Assembly: GCA_019694395.1 (NCBI GenBank)
Contig: JAIBCC010000029.1
Location: forward strand, 1-64,000
DNA from: Pyrinomonadaceae bacterium
GTDB taxonomy: Bacteria; Acidobacteriota; Blastocatellia; Pyrinomonadales; Pyrinomonadaceae
DNA: 64,000 nt
Reading direction: 5' to 3'
Both the position numbers and the translations under genes were made by a program. Shown piece by piece: positions 16,429 through 23,744 of this stretch; the stretch's first letter is position 1; every line of letters begins with the position of its first letter. The notes under the pieces are model-generated. The model was not told the DNA's origin and did not search any database. It was given only the letters and a program-made list of their open reading frames with translations.

Positions 16429-17058
16429 ATGAGTAGCCGCAAGAATACCCCCAAAACACCCAACGAAAACATTGTAATTCAAGAGATGGGATACGAAATC
16501 CTCATCTACGATTTGAAAGAAAACAAAGCATTTTGTCTGAATGAAACTTCAGCTTTGATTTGGCAATTGTGTGATGGAACTAAAACTGTTACTGAAATCA
16601 GTGAAAATTTATCCGGGCAATCAAAGCAAACTATTAAGGAAGATTTAGTTTGGTTAGCGTTGGATAGTTTCAAAAAAAATAATTTACTTGAGAATAATAA
16701 AGAGTTTGAGATTGATTTCAATGGCTTGAATCGTCGTCAGGTGATTAAAAAAGTAGGTGTGGCATCGCTGATCGCCCTCCCGGTGATCTCTTCGCTAGTT
16801 GCGCCAACGGCAGCATACGGAGCATCACTAGCCCCACTTTTTGCAGGTTGCACCAGTCCATCTGACTGTGCTTCTAATTTCTGCACTCAGGGACCTCCCA
16901 GATGCTGCGTCCCCGGCACGGCTGGTATCAGAGGTGCTAATGTTTGTTGTGACGGCACACCGACTAACTGTAATGCACAGTGTTGCAGTAATACAGGAAC
17001 AATCAGTCCACTTCCAGGTTGCCCTGGAGGTTTTGTGATTGCTTGTCCTAACAGTTAG
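16429..17058 (+). CDS. PqqD-like domain / twin-arginine segment / Cys-rich tail protein, copy 1
   Basis: 209 aa in three parts. Residues 12-90 form a PqqD-like winged helix (EILIYDLKENKAFCLNETSALIWQL), the fold used as RiPP recognition element. Residues 101-132 form a twin-arginine-like signal in mid-protein (NRRQVIKKVG, then a VASLIALPVISSLVAPTAAYGA core). The last 77 residues carry 12 cysteines including three CC pairs (RCCVPG, NVCCDG, QCCSNTG). A close paralogue lies at 40049-40624, with the first 130 residues conserved and the tail divergent. This conserved-leader/variable-tail layout suggests export of a Cys-rich peptide, perhaps modified; no modifying enzyme (radical SAM, etc.) is adjacent. 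AGAGGAAAG precedes the ATG. Confidence 0.7.
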   Translation: MSSRKNTPKTPNENIVIQEMGYEILIYDLKENKAFCLNETSALIWQLCDGTKTVTEISENLSGQSKQTIKEDLVWLALDSFKKNNLLENNKEFEIDFNGLNRRQVIKKVGVASLIALPVISSLVAPTAAYGASLAPLFAGCTSPSDCASNFCTQGPPRCCVPGTAGIRGANVCCDGTPTNCNAQCCSNTGTISPLPGCPGGFVIACPNS

Positions 17059-17639
17059 AAATTCTGATAAAAACTGTGTCCTGCTAAACAAAGGGCAATC
17101 ACGCAGCCATCATTGTTGTATAAAACAACAACGGGCTTTCGTTTAATCGTCGGATTAAAGCTCACATAAAGCCAAAAAAAACAATGAATCTGTTTCAGAA
17201 ACGATCGACCGTTTCTGAAACAGAACTTATAAATGGTGTGTCAATATCGGGCATTTCCCGGATGGTAATAAAACTGTCTATCACCTATTGAATATAAAAA
17301 TAAAGAACTAAAGAAATCATTACAATGTTGTAAAGAATCCGGTTTGTAAAAAGCCTCACAGCACTGCTGCATTTTGTAATGAAACCATTATCACATCTTT
17401 GGATCGCGCTGGTAAAAAGGATTGAAAAATCTATTTCTTTTAGATACCATTATTATTAACCCCCGACTGGAAGGCACTATCTCGCGGATAATGTTTTCTT
17501 TATTATTTCAAAATTATTTCGACTTATTTTATTTTTAGCGCGTCTAAAAGTGAAAGAATGAAAACGAAATCCCCCAATTTTGGTTTAATTCATTACATTG
17601 ATTTAATTTAATGATTTTTTCGTAAAGGAATGCTCAATT
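17059..17639. other. 580-base gene-free region with hairpins
   Basis: No convincing ORF. Structures: an inverted repeat ttgttg/caacaa near 17114-17132; a 7-bp hairpin tttaatc-gtcg-gattaaa at 17142-17159; and a perfect 13-bp inverted repeat at 17190-17223 (listed separately). The rest (17230-17620) shows no clear pattern. An AAAGGA site near 17624 serves the following gene. Confidence 0.6.
17190..17223. repeat. Perfect 13-bp inverted repeat made of palindromic arms
   Basis: ctgtttcagaaac at 17190-17202 and gtttctgaaacag at 17211-17223 with loop gatcgacc. Each arm is itself nearly palindromic (gtttc-a-gaaac), so the element is a double palindrome. No T-run follows. It lies 130 bases downstream of the PqqD-like gene; it may be an operator, RNA structure or recombination site. 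Confidence 0.6.
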
Positions 17640-17834
17640 ATGTCCCAAATTTTAGCTTTTAATACTATTTTTCTGTTTTATACTGATCCCGGGTCGGGAG
17701 CTCTGATCTTTCAACTCATTTTGGCAACCTTACTTGGGAGCCTCTTTTACCTTCGTAAACTAAAAGACCTTATCTTTAAAAAGCGAACTTCAAAAGAAGA
17801 ACAAAATAATAGACAAATTGGACTTACAAAATAA
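17640..17834 (+). CDS. Small membrane protein (TDPGSG type), 64 aa
   Basis: Contains YTDPGSGALIFQLILATLL followed by GSLFYLRKLKD: a loop D-P-G-S-G leading into one transmembrane helix, then a basic cytosolic tail. Small proteins with this phrase recur beside the methyltransferase and sulfatase-like genes that follow here, so it is likely part of that unit. AAAGGA lies 10 bases before the ATG. Function unknown. Confidence 0.7.
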   Translation: MSQILAFNTIFLFYTDPGSGALIFQLILATLLGSLFYLRKLKDLIFKKRTSKEEQNNRQIGLTK

Positions 17835-17879
17835 AGATTCCGAGAGATAGTTGAATCTGATTCAAAGAGGGTTTGAATT

Positions 17880-19307
17880 ATGGGAATCTCATTTCGTGAT
17901 CCTGCCGGAAAACTTTTTTTTCACCAAGAACAAGTCATTCGTTTGGTCAATCAGGTTGGGAAAGACGATTTTGCGTATGCTTTGGAGTCAAAGAAATTGT
18001 CTCAATTTCTGGAATCCGGAAGGCTGGTCAAATTCTATCAGCCTGATTCCAAAGAGGTTGAATTACTGAAAGTTTTTGCACAAAATGAATTTGAAATTCC
18101 GCCTAATCAAATATCAGCTATTGTCAAACACGAAAAAATTCCATTTTTGAGCTATCCATACGAATGGACGCCGGAAATGCTTTATTCGGCGGCAGAATTG
18201 ACTTTGGATTTAGCAGAAGAACTACAAAAGGAAATGATCGGGTTAAAAGATGCAACCCCTTTTAATGTTTTATTTCGTGGTGCAAAACCTGTTTTTGTTG
18301 ATTGGCTGTCGTTTGAAAAGCGGAACGAGTTTGATCCGATTTGGCGTTCGCAAGCACAATTTATTCGCACTTTTTGTTTGCCGTTAATGGTTCATAAATA
18401 TTTAGGTTTTCAGTTGAGTTGGATTTTTCGGGTTAATCGCGAGGGTCTTGAGCCGGAAATAGTCTATCAAATGTTGAGTTTAAGAAAGAAACTCACTCCT
18501 CCATTTTTATCGGTTGTTACTATCCCAAAATTGCTCGGATCAACAAAGATGTCAACTGAATCGGCAATTTATCAGAAACAAACTGTGAATAATGCCGAAA
18601 AAGCCCAGTTTATTCTGAGTCAGCAATTCAAGTCATTACGCCGCCTTTTGAAAAAAATAAAACCTAAATCGGATATCAAATCGAATTGGACAGATTATGT
18701 TGGCGAAAAGCAACATTTTACCGATTCATATTTTGACCAAAAACAACAGTTCGTTGAATCTACACTCAAGGAATTTCAGCCCAAGAATGTTTTAGATATT
18801 GGATGCAACACGGGTTCATTTAGCCGAATCGCTGCCCAAAACGGGGCGCAAGTCATTGCTATTGATCAGGATGCCGCAACTGTTGGAAAGGTTTGGCAAA
18901 TGGCAAATCAGGAAAATCTGGATATTTTACCGTTAGTAATTGACATTTCGCGTCCAACTCCGGCAAATGGCTGGGAAAATAAAGAATCTGCATCTTTTCT
19001 TGAGCGTGTATGCGGAAAAGTGGATTGTGTTCTGATGCTGGCAGTAATTCATCATTTGCTGGTGACAGAAAGAGTTCCTTTGTCAAAAATTTTGGATTTA
19101 ACGGCAAAAATAACGACAAATATTGCAATTATTGAATTTGTTCCGCCGGATGACAAGATGTTCAAGCAAATCTCGCGTGGACGTGACCATCTTTTTGAAA
19201 ATCTAACTGAAGAAGTTTTTTACCAAAGTTGCCAAAAATATTTCAAAGTTTTAAAGATTGAAAAACTGCCTGATTCTAATCGCCGGATTTTTTTATTACA
19301 AAAATGA
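17880..19307 (+). CDS. SAM-dependent methyltransferase (NoeA-like two-part)
   Basis: 475 aa. The N-terminal 200 residues (GISFRDPAGKLFFHQEQVIRLV.., PYEWTPEMLYSAAELTLDL, LKDATPFNVLFRGAKPVFVD) match a conserved region seen in NoeA-like nodulation methyltransferases. The C-terminal half is a class I methyltransferase with motif I NVLDIGCNTGSFSRIA near 305 and acidic D at the end of the next strand (VIAIDQDAATV). The substrate is probably a surface glycan or lipid, inferred from neighbours. Its stop overlaps the next start by 4 bases (ATGA), indicating translational coupling. Confidence 0.8.
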   Translation: MGISFRDPAGKLFFHQEQVIRLVNQVGKDDFAYALESKKLSQFLESGRLVKFYQPDSKEVELLKVFAQNEFEIPPNQISAIVKHEKIPFLSYPYEWTPEMLYSAAELTLDLAEELQKEMIGLKDATPFNVLFRGAKPVFVDWLSFEKRNEFDPIWRSQAQFIRTFCLPLMVHKYLGFQLSWIFRVNREGLEPEIVYQMLSLRKKLTPPFLSVVTIPKLLGSTKMSTESAIYQKQTVNNAEKAQFILSQQFKSLRRLLKKIKPKSDIKSNWTDYVGEKQHFTDSYFDQKQQFVESTLKEFQPKNVLDIGCNTGSFSRIAAQNGAQVIAIDQDAATVGKVWQMANQENLDILPLVIDISRPTPANGWENKESASFLERVCGKVDCVLMLAVIHHLLVTERVPLSKILDLTAKITTNIAIIEFVPPDDKMFKQISRGRDHLFENLTEEVFYQSCQKYFKVLKIEKLPDSNRRIFLLQK

Positions 19308-20884
19308 AACCCAACTTCTTTGAAAAAATAATTGTTGCCTTATCATTATCAAATCTTTTATTTATCAGCAGTTGGCGAAGAATTTTATATCCTCAGAGCG
19401 AACCATATCACATCAAGTTTTCCACCTCTTTCAACGATTATTCAGCGATTCTTCTAACCGTTGTTTTTACCGCACTTGTTTTCTTGGGCGGAGTTAAACT
19501 TTCGTCAACAATCTTCAAAAAACAAACTGTTCCCAAACTATTTTTTTTGCTGGCATTTGGAATTGTTTTGAATAGTTTCCGGGTAATGTTTTTATGGAAC
19601 GACTCCTCAATCACCCTTAAAATAATTTTGTTTTTGCTTTCGGGAAGCATCTTTATCTTTTTGATAACAAAGGTTAAAAACAAAATCTTTTCATATCTTT
19701 GCACTGTTTTGATGGTTTTTTCCCCGTTTGTGATTCTTACCTTTTCGCAAGCCGTTTGGGGAATGATAAATTACCGGAAAGTAGAAGAAGTTTCGTTTGC
19801 AGATCAGCTTGCAAAAATCAAAACTCAAAAAACGGGAAACTTAAAAAATCGTGTAGTTTGGATTATTTTTGACGAGCTAGGAAATGTTTTTTCGCCTGAT
19901 GTTGCTCCTCCAAAATTAAAACTATCCGAATTTGAAAAGCTAAAAAAGGAATCTTTGATGGCAACCAACGCAATTCAGCCGGGTGATATGACACTTAAAT
20001 CTATACCTTCATTACTGACCGGAAAGATAGTCGAGGATACTAGGTTTATAGACAACAATGATTTATTGCTGTTTTACAAAAATCAAGAAAGCAGCCGATT
20101 TAGCGAAAACCCGACAATTTTTTCTAAGGTCAAAGCACTGGGCGGAAATACTTCACTGATTGGCTGGCATCATTCATATTGTCGGATTATTGGTCAGGAT
20201 TTATCGGCTTGCCATTGGGAAAGTTCAAATCTGACAGTAGGCTTTGAGGAACAAAAACTTTTTCCGGCAGTGCTTAGCAATTTTCAAGAGATGTTAAATT
20301 TCATTCCTTTTATTGGGTTTAGTTTGTTTGAAAATATAAAGCAAAATAAAGAACGGAAAAATTACACAACCCGGCATTTCCAAATGATGGATGTTGCTCA
20401 GCAAAGCGTTGTAAATTCAAAAATTGATCTGGCAGTAATTCATCTTCCGTTCCCGCATAATCCGTTTTTCTATCAGCCTGAAACGGACTCTTTTGATAAT
20501 AAGGCAGGAAATTATCTCGATAATTTAGCCCTTACTGATCAAGTTTTAGGCAGTATTCGTCAAAATATGGAAAAAGCAGGTGTGTGGGACAATACAACCG
20601 TCATAATTTCCTCAGACCATCATTGGAGAGTGAGCCTATACAAAAAAAACGGATGGGGAGATTTGGATGATTTGATTGCCAAAGACGAATCTTTTGCCAC
20701 CATGAAAAATATCGAAAACGCAAAAATTCCATTCTTTATCAAGTTAAAAAATCAAAAAGAATCGGTAATTTACGAAAAGCCGTTTAACACAGTTATTACG
20801 CACGATTTAATTTTGGCGATTATGAAAGGTGAAATAGAAAATGTCGAAGATCTGAAAAAATATCTTGCTTTCTGTGTTCCTTGA
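19304..20884 (+). CDS. Membrane-anchored alkaline phosphatase-superfamily (sulfatase-like) enzyme
   Basis: 526 aa. Residues 1-165 hold about four membrane helices (IILFLLSGSIFIFLITK etc.); the catalytic domain follows, opening with VVWIIFDELGNVF, where D-E supplies metal ligands. MTLKSIPSLLTGK carries the T/S nucleophile typical of phosphoethanolamine and glycerol-phosphate transferases rather than a formylglycine Cys. SSDHHWRV supplies the distal D-H pair. Hence a transferase or hydrolase acting on a lipid or glycan outside the cytoplasmic membrane. It is translationally coupled to the methyltransferase. Confidence 0.78.
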   Translation: MKPNFFEKIIVALSLSNLLFISSWRRILYPQSEPYHIKFSTSFNDYSAILLTVVFTALVFLGGVKLSSTIFKKQTVPKLFFLLAFGIVLNSFRVMFLWNDSSITLKIILFLLSGSIFIFLITKVKNKIFSYLCTVLMVFSPFVILTFSQAVWGMINYRKVEEVSFADQLAKIKTQKTGNLKNRVVWIIFDELGNVFSPDVAPPKLKLSEFEKLKKESLMATNAIQPGDMTLKSIPSLLTGKIVEDTRFIDNNDLLLFYKNQESSRFSENPTIFSKVKALGGNTSLIGWHHSYCRIIGQDLSACHWESSNLTVGFEEQKLFPAVLSNFQEMLNFIPFIGFSLFENIKQNKERKNYTTRHFQMMDVAQQSVVNSKIDLAVIHLPFPHNPFFYQPETDSFDNKAGNYLDNLALTDQVLGSIRQNMEKAGVWDNTTVIISSDHHWRVSLYKKNGWGDLDDLIAKDESFATMKNIENAKIPFFIKLKNQKESVIYEKPFNTVITHDLILAIMKGEIENVEDLKKYLAFCVP

Positions 20885-20918
20885 TTAATCCTCATTAAAC
20901 CTATAAGGAACGATTAAA

Positions 20919-20953
20919 AATCCGGCAGCTTTCACCATCGAATCCTTTCAGCC
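20919..20953. repeat. Decayed copy of the 21874-21904 terminator
   Basis: aaaaatccggcagctttcaccatcga here resembles aaaaatccgacagttttcactatcgg downstream at 21878. The stem has lost pairing. It lies between convergent genes. Confidence 0.4.
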
Positions 20954-21003
20954 AATGTCTAAATTTGCAAGCCTGTATCTGGTTTTGTTTTCGTTGCCAA
21001 ACA

Positions 21004-21561
21004 TTATAAATTTACATGCCTTGTAGTCAATATCCGAAAGACTACGATTGCGATAAATAATAAGATACCCAGATAAATCCAAACTTTTTTATCTGAAAAT
21101 TGCGTGCTTTGATTAGTGTAACCTCCCGGATTGTTCAAAACGACAAATTTTAGCTTGTTCCAATCCCATATTAATAGATATATGTTTGCCATAAGCATTA
21201 GTGAAGTAATAGCCAAAATCCCCGGAGAATCAAAATATGTAGTCAGAACAACAATATTAAGGATGATCGGAAAATAGACAACCGCACCTAAAGTGCTGAA
21301 AATCTGAGACATCAATAAAAAACCTGCCACAATCTGCCCCACGCCAATAAAATGCCAATAAAACCCGGATTGATACATAGATTCCAAAAGATGAGGCAGC
21401 GAATTAATTGGCGCGGTTTCACCTGAAAACGGGGTAAATCGGATTCCTTTGATTTTAAGAATACTAGCCCAAACAAAGGCTGACCCAAGTAAATATCGAA
21501 GGGAAATTGTAAAAATCTGAAAAATAGCGATTTGCTTTATCTTAAAAATAAACTTTTCCAT
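21004..21561 (-). CDS. DoxX-like membrane protein, 185 aa
   Basis: Four to five membrane helices in the DoxX/DoxD arrangement: LRYLLGSAFVWASILKIKG, FIGVGQIVAGFLLMS, AVVYFPIILNIVVLTTYFDS and VWIYLGILLFIAIVVF. The family is associated with quinone-linked membrane redox proteins but function here is not known. No Shine-Dalgarno is seen in front of the ATG. Convergent with the sulfatase-like gene. Confidence 0.65.
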   Translation of the reverse strand: MEKFIFKIKQIAIFQIFTISLRYLLGSAFVWASILKIKGIRFTPFSGETAPINSLPHLLESMYQSGFYWHFIGVGQIVAGFLLMSQIFSTLGAVVYFPIILNIVVLTTYFDSPGILAITSLMLMANIYLLIWDWNKLKFVVLNNPGGYTNQSTQFSDKKVWIYLGILLFIAIVVFRILTTRHVNL

Positions 21562-21615
21562 GTCTGATAAATATAAATATTAAGGAGGTGATTAAATTAA
21601 AATAGAGTTTCACGA

Positions 21616-21713
21616 AAAAGGCAGAAACACGCGCGTCAGCAAGTGTGTTTCAAGTTAGCCGTTTCAATCAGCAAAGGTAAACACGCTCCTTGACAGTCGC
21701 GTTTCCGCCTTAG
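21616..21713. repeat. Intergenic palindrome, GGCAGAAAC family
   Basis: Arm ggcagaaacacgcgcgtcag..., positions 21620-21650, is matched by the inverted copy aaacacgctccttgacagtc... at 21679-21709. A single, half-length relative is at 41186-41218. Located in the 400-base gap upstream of the DoxX-like gene. Confidence 0.8.
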
Positions 21714-21873
21714 TTGAAAAATATCATATTTATTTTGGTCACCCGATGGACAAAATGAAATTGCAAATATTTTTACGAATACTTTTTTTATTGGGTTCAA
21801 TTATATTTTTGAACAATGGATCTTTCTTATAATTTCGGTTTGATCGATCTGCCAATTATTATTTGTAATGTCC

Positions 21874-21904
21874 AAAAAAAAATCCGACAGTTTTCACTAT
21901 CGGA
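21874..21904 (-). terminator. Intrinsic terminator of the small lipoprotein gene
   Basis: On the minus strand TCCGATAG and CTGTCGGA pair around TGAAAA, followed by nine Ts. It starts 57 bases beyond the stop of the 21961-22182 gene. Confidence 0.85.
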
Positions 21905-21960
21905 CTTTCGGGTAGAAAATCTTAGATTAAGTTGAGTAGAAAGAGTTTTGACTCAAAAAT

Positions 21961-22182
21961 TTATTTTTTCTTGGTTTCGGTTGTTTTTTTATCGGATGAA
22001 ATTACATCTTTGCTAACCCGTTTAGGAGTCTTATACTCCGATTTTGATGATTCGGTTTTATCACTGCCGGCGGTTGAAGTTGTTTTCGTGCTTTGAGCAT
22101 TAGTTGAGCTGCAAGCCGAACCGTAGGCAACGATTGCCAACAGAATCAGATAGAGGAAGATATTATTTAATTTTCCAGTCAT
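21961..22182 (-). CDS. Small lipoprotein, 73 aa
   Basis: Signal peptide with lipobox AYGSAC at residues 19-24 (Cys24 as modified residue), followed by a low-complexity Ser/Thr/Lys-rich tail (SSTNAQSTKTTSTAGSDK..., ending KKTTETKKK). GGAGAAAAC precedes the ATG. Expected to be lipidated by the Lgt and cut by the LspA encoded later in the window. No function known. Confidence 0.75.
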   Translation of the reverse strand: MTGKLNNIFLYLILLAIVAYGSACSSTNAQSTKTTSTAGSDKTESSKSEYKTPKRVSKDVISSDKKTTETKKK

Positions 22183-22454
22183 TATGTTTTCTCCGTTCCA
22201 AATTTATTTACCTTAATTTCTGCACGCGAAATATGTGTTTACCACCCAAATTATTTTTTCTTTTCGCATACCGTATATTGAACGGATAACTGCGTAGTTT
22301 TTGCACCAAATTTATTATTTTTTTTCGGCAGCTGAGGGTTTCGGAAAGAAAAAATCCCAATTGGGAAAAATATCAGGATATTTGGTGAATCAAAACAATT
22401 AATTGACAGGAAATAATAACGGGAAAGAACACTCATCTAAGATTTTCAGGCTCT
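22183..22454. other. Intergenic region with a TCCCAATTGGGA palindrome
   Basis: No gene. tcccaattggga at 22355-22366 is a perfect 12-bp palindrome flanked by A-runs on both sides; it could be an operator. Confidence 0.5.
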
Positions 22455-22919
22455 TTATTTTTGATTTGGATTAATTTTTTGCTTTTCCTTATCCATCAAT
22501 TCTTTTACCTTTTTATTGTCAGCATCGGCAAGGGCTTTTTCGCCCATTTTTTCGTAAGCCATTGCCCGGAACATAAATCCCATCCAATTATCCGGCGATA
22601 ATTCGAGCATTTTATTAAAATTTTCAAGAGCGGATTTATAATCTTTTTTATACATCAGATAGATAGTTCCGCGATTAAGATAAGGTATTTCTAACTTTGG
22701 GTTTAATTCGATGGCTTTCGTAAAATCAGCAATTGCCAAATCCAGTTTCATGGCATCGCTGTAAACCGCTCCCCGGCGATTATAGGCATCAGCATATTTC
22801 GGGTCTATTTTGATCGCTTTGGTAAAGGTTTCATTGGCTTGATCCAACTTTCTATCCATCACTAACAAGATTCCTTCATTGCGGAATTTAGCTGCTTCAG
22901 GATTTTCATCCGGTTTGAC
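22455..22919 (-). pseudogene. TPR-repeat protein lacking its N-terminus
   Basis: Three TPR units are visible (KLDQANETFTKAIKIDPKYA, LDLAIADFTKAIELNPKL, DYKSALENFNKMLELSPDNW) plus a partial fourth. The frame remains open about 16 codons upstream of the best start (ATG 22859), reading PPVKPDENPEAAKFRNEGIL, which is clearly the first TPR helix, and then hits a stop at about 22940 with no signal peptide and no start. The 5' end therefore looks lost. Immediately beyond, on the opposite strand, is a stray coding end (22919-23014). GAAGGA before the internal GTG/ATG might still allow a shorter product. Confidence 0.55.
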
Positions 22920-23014
22920 CGGCGGAAAAAATAGATTCCTACGCAGTCAGCAAAGCTGTCAATTTTGCACAATCTGATACAAAAGAATTGATAGAGCCTC
23001 TGAATAGTAAATAG
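22919..23014 (+). pseudogene. Stray C-terminal coding fragment (31 codons)
   Basis: On the plus strand an open stretch reads EKIDSYAVSKAVNFAQSDTK, then ELIEPLNSK and a stop at 23012-23014. Its amino-acid composition looks like a genuine protein end, but there is no start, and the frame is closed by a stop at 22916. It abuts the truncated 5' end of the TPR gene on the other strand, implying an inversion or deletion joint near 22920. Confidence 0.35.
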
Positions 23015-23117
23015 AAATTTTTCTTAATTTAGAAATAGGAATTATTCTGTTCAGATATTAATTGGACAAAAAAATAGCAAATCTCTTGGAATAAAAGATT
23101 TGCCTTTTTTTTCTATA

Positions 23118-23190
23118 TGCCCCCGGTAGGATTCGAACCTACAACCGACGGATTATGAGTCCGGCGCTCTAACCGTTGAGCTACAGGGGC
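23118..23190 (-). tRNA. tRNA with CAU anticodon (Ile2 or elongator Met)
   Basis: 73-nt cloverleaf on the minus strand: acceptor GCCCCTG pairs with CGGGGGC, the D arm is GTAGCTCAACGGTTAGAGC, the anticodon loop is CTCATAA (CAU), and the T arm contains GGTTCGAATCC. A73; no encoded CCA. CAU with this loop fits either tRNA-Ile2 (lysidine-modified) or elongator Met; not initiator Met, because the three G:C pairs of the anticodon stem are absent. A rearranged area lies next to it. Confidence 0.92.
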
Positions 23191-23243
23191 ATTGAGCCTT
23201 TCTAGTTTATTAAAAAGTTTATAGTCTCGCAAATGGCTGAAAC

Positions 23244-23744
23244 TTATTTCTTGAGCATTAATTCGGTGAGTTCAAAAAATGCCTGTTCGACTTTTTCGCC
23301 GGACTTCGCACTTGTTCGCAGAATTTTCCAGCCGTAATTTTTCTCCAGCTCAGCAATCTCTGTTTCACTGATTTCAAATTCATCGGTTAAATCATTTTTA
23401 TTGAGCAGAACATAAAAAGGTAACTCACCGATTTCGTTTTCGACCATTTTTTGAATCGAAAAAGCCGTCACCAGAGTATCATGGCGGGTCAGATCAATCA
23501 CCACAAAAAAGCCGGATGCGCCGCGCAAAAATGAAGAGCGGATCTTGTGCGTTTCGTCCTCGCCCTGCAAATCCCAGAGCAAAAGAGTAACATCCATACC
23601 GGAAAGCGAAAAAGTTTTTTTATCAATTTTAACGCCGATAGTGGTGTGATATTTTTCCGAATAGATGCTTTTGACAAAGCGTTGCACCAAGCTGGTTTTC
23701 CCAACCCCGGCGGCTCCGAGCATACATACTTTTTTTTGAATCAT
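23244..23744 (-). CDS. Bacterial Rab/Ras-like small GTPase
   Basis: 166 aa with all G motifs: G1 GAAGVGKTS at 10-18, G2 TTIGVKI at 34-40 (the Rab-type switch I), G3 WDLQGED at 57-63, G4 NKND at 115-118, G5 TSAK at 144-147. The residue at the Ras Gln61 position is Glu62, so intrinsic hydrolysis may be weak. No C-terminal Cys for lipidation. Its start overlaps the stop of the OmpA-like gene by 4 bases (ATGA), so both proteins should be made together. It probably switches the OmpA-like protein or its kinase neighbour; inference. Confidence 0.9.
   Translation of the reverse strand: MIQKKVCMLGAAGVGKTSLVQRFVKSIYSEKYHTTIGVKIDKKTFSLSGMDVTLLLWDLQGEDETHKIRSSFLRGASGFFVVIDLTRHDTLVTAFSIQKMVENEIGELPFYVLLNKNDLTDEFEISETEIAELEKNYGWKILRTSAKSGEKVEQAFFELTELMLKK

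Noticed and set aside
21581..21600. Perfect Shine-Dalgarno-like taaggaggtg on the plus strand
   Set aside because: The only following start (GTG) gives a five-codon ORF ending at TAG; no gene follows.
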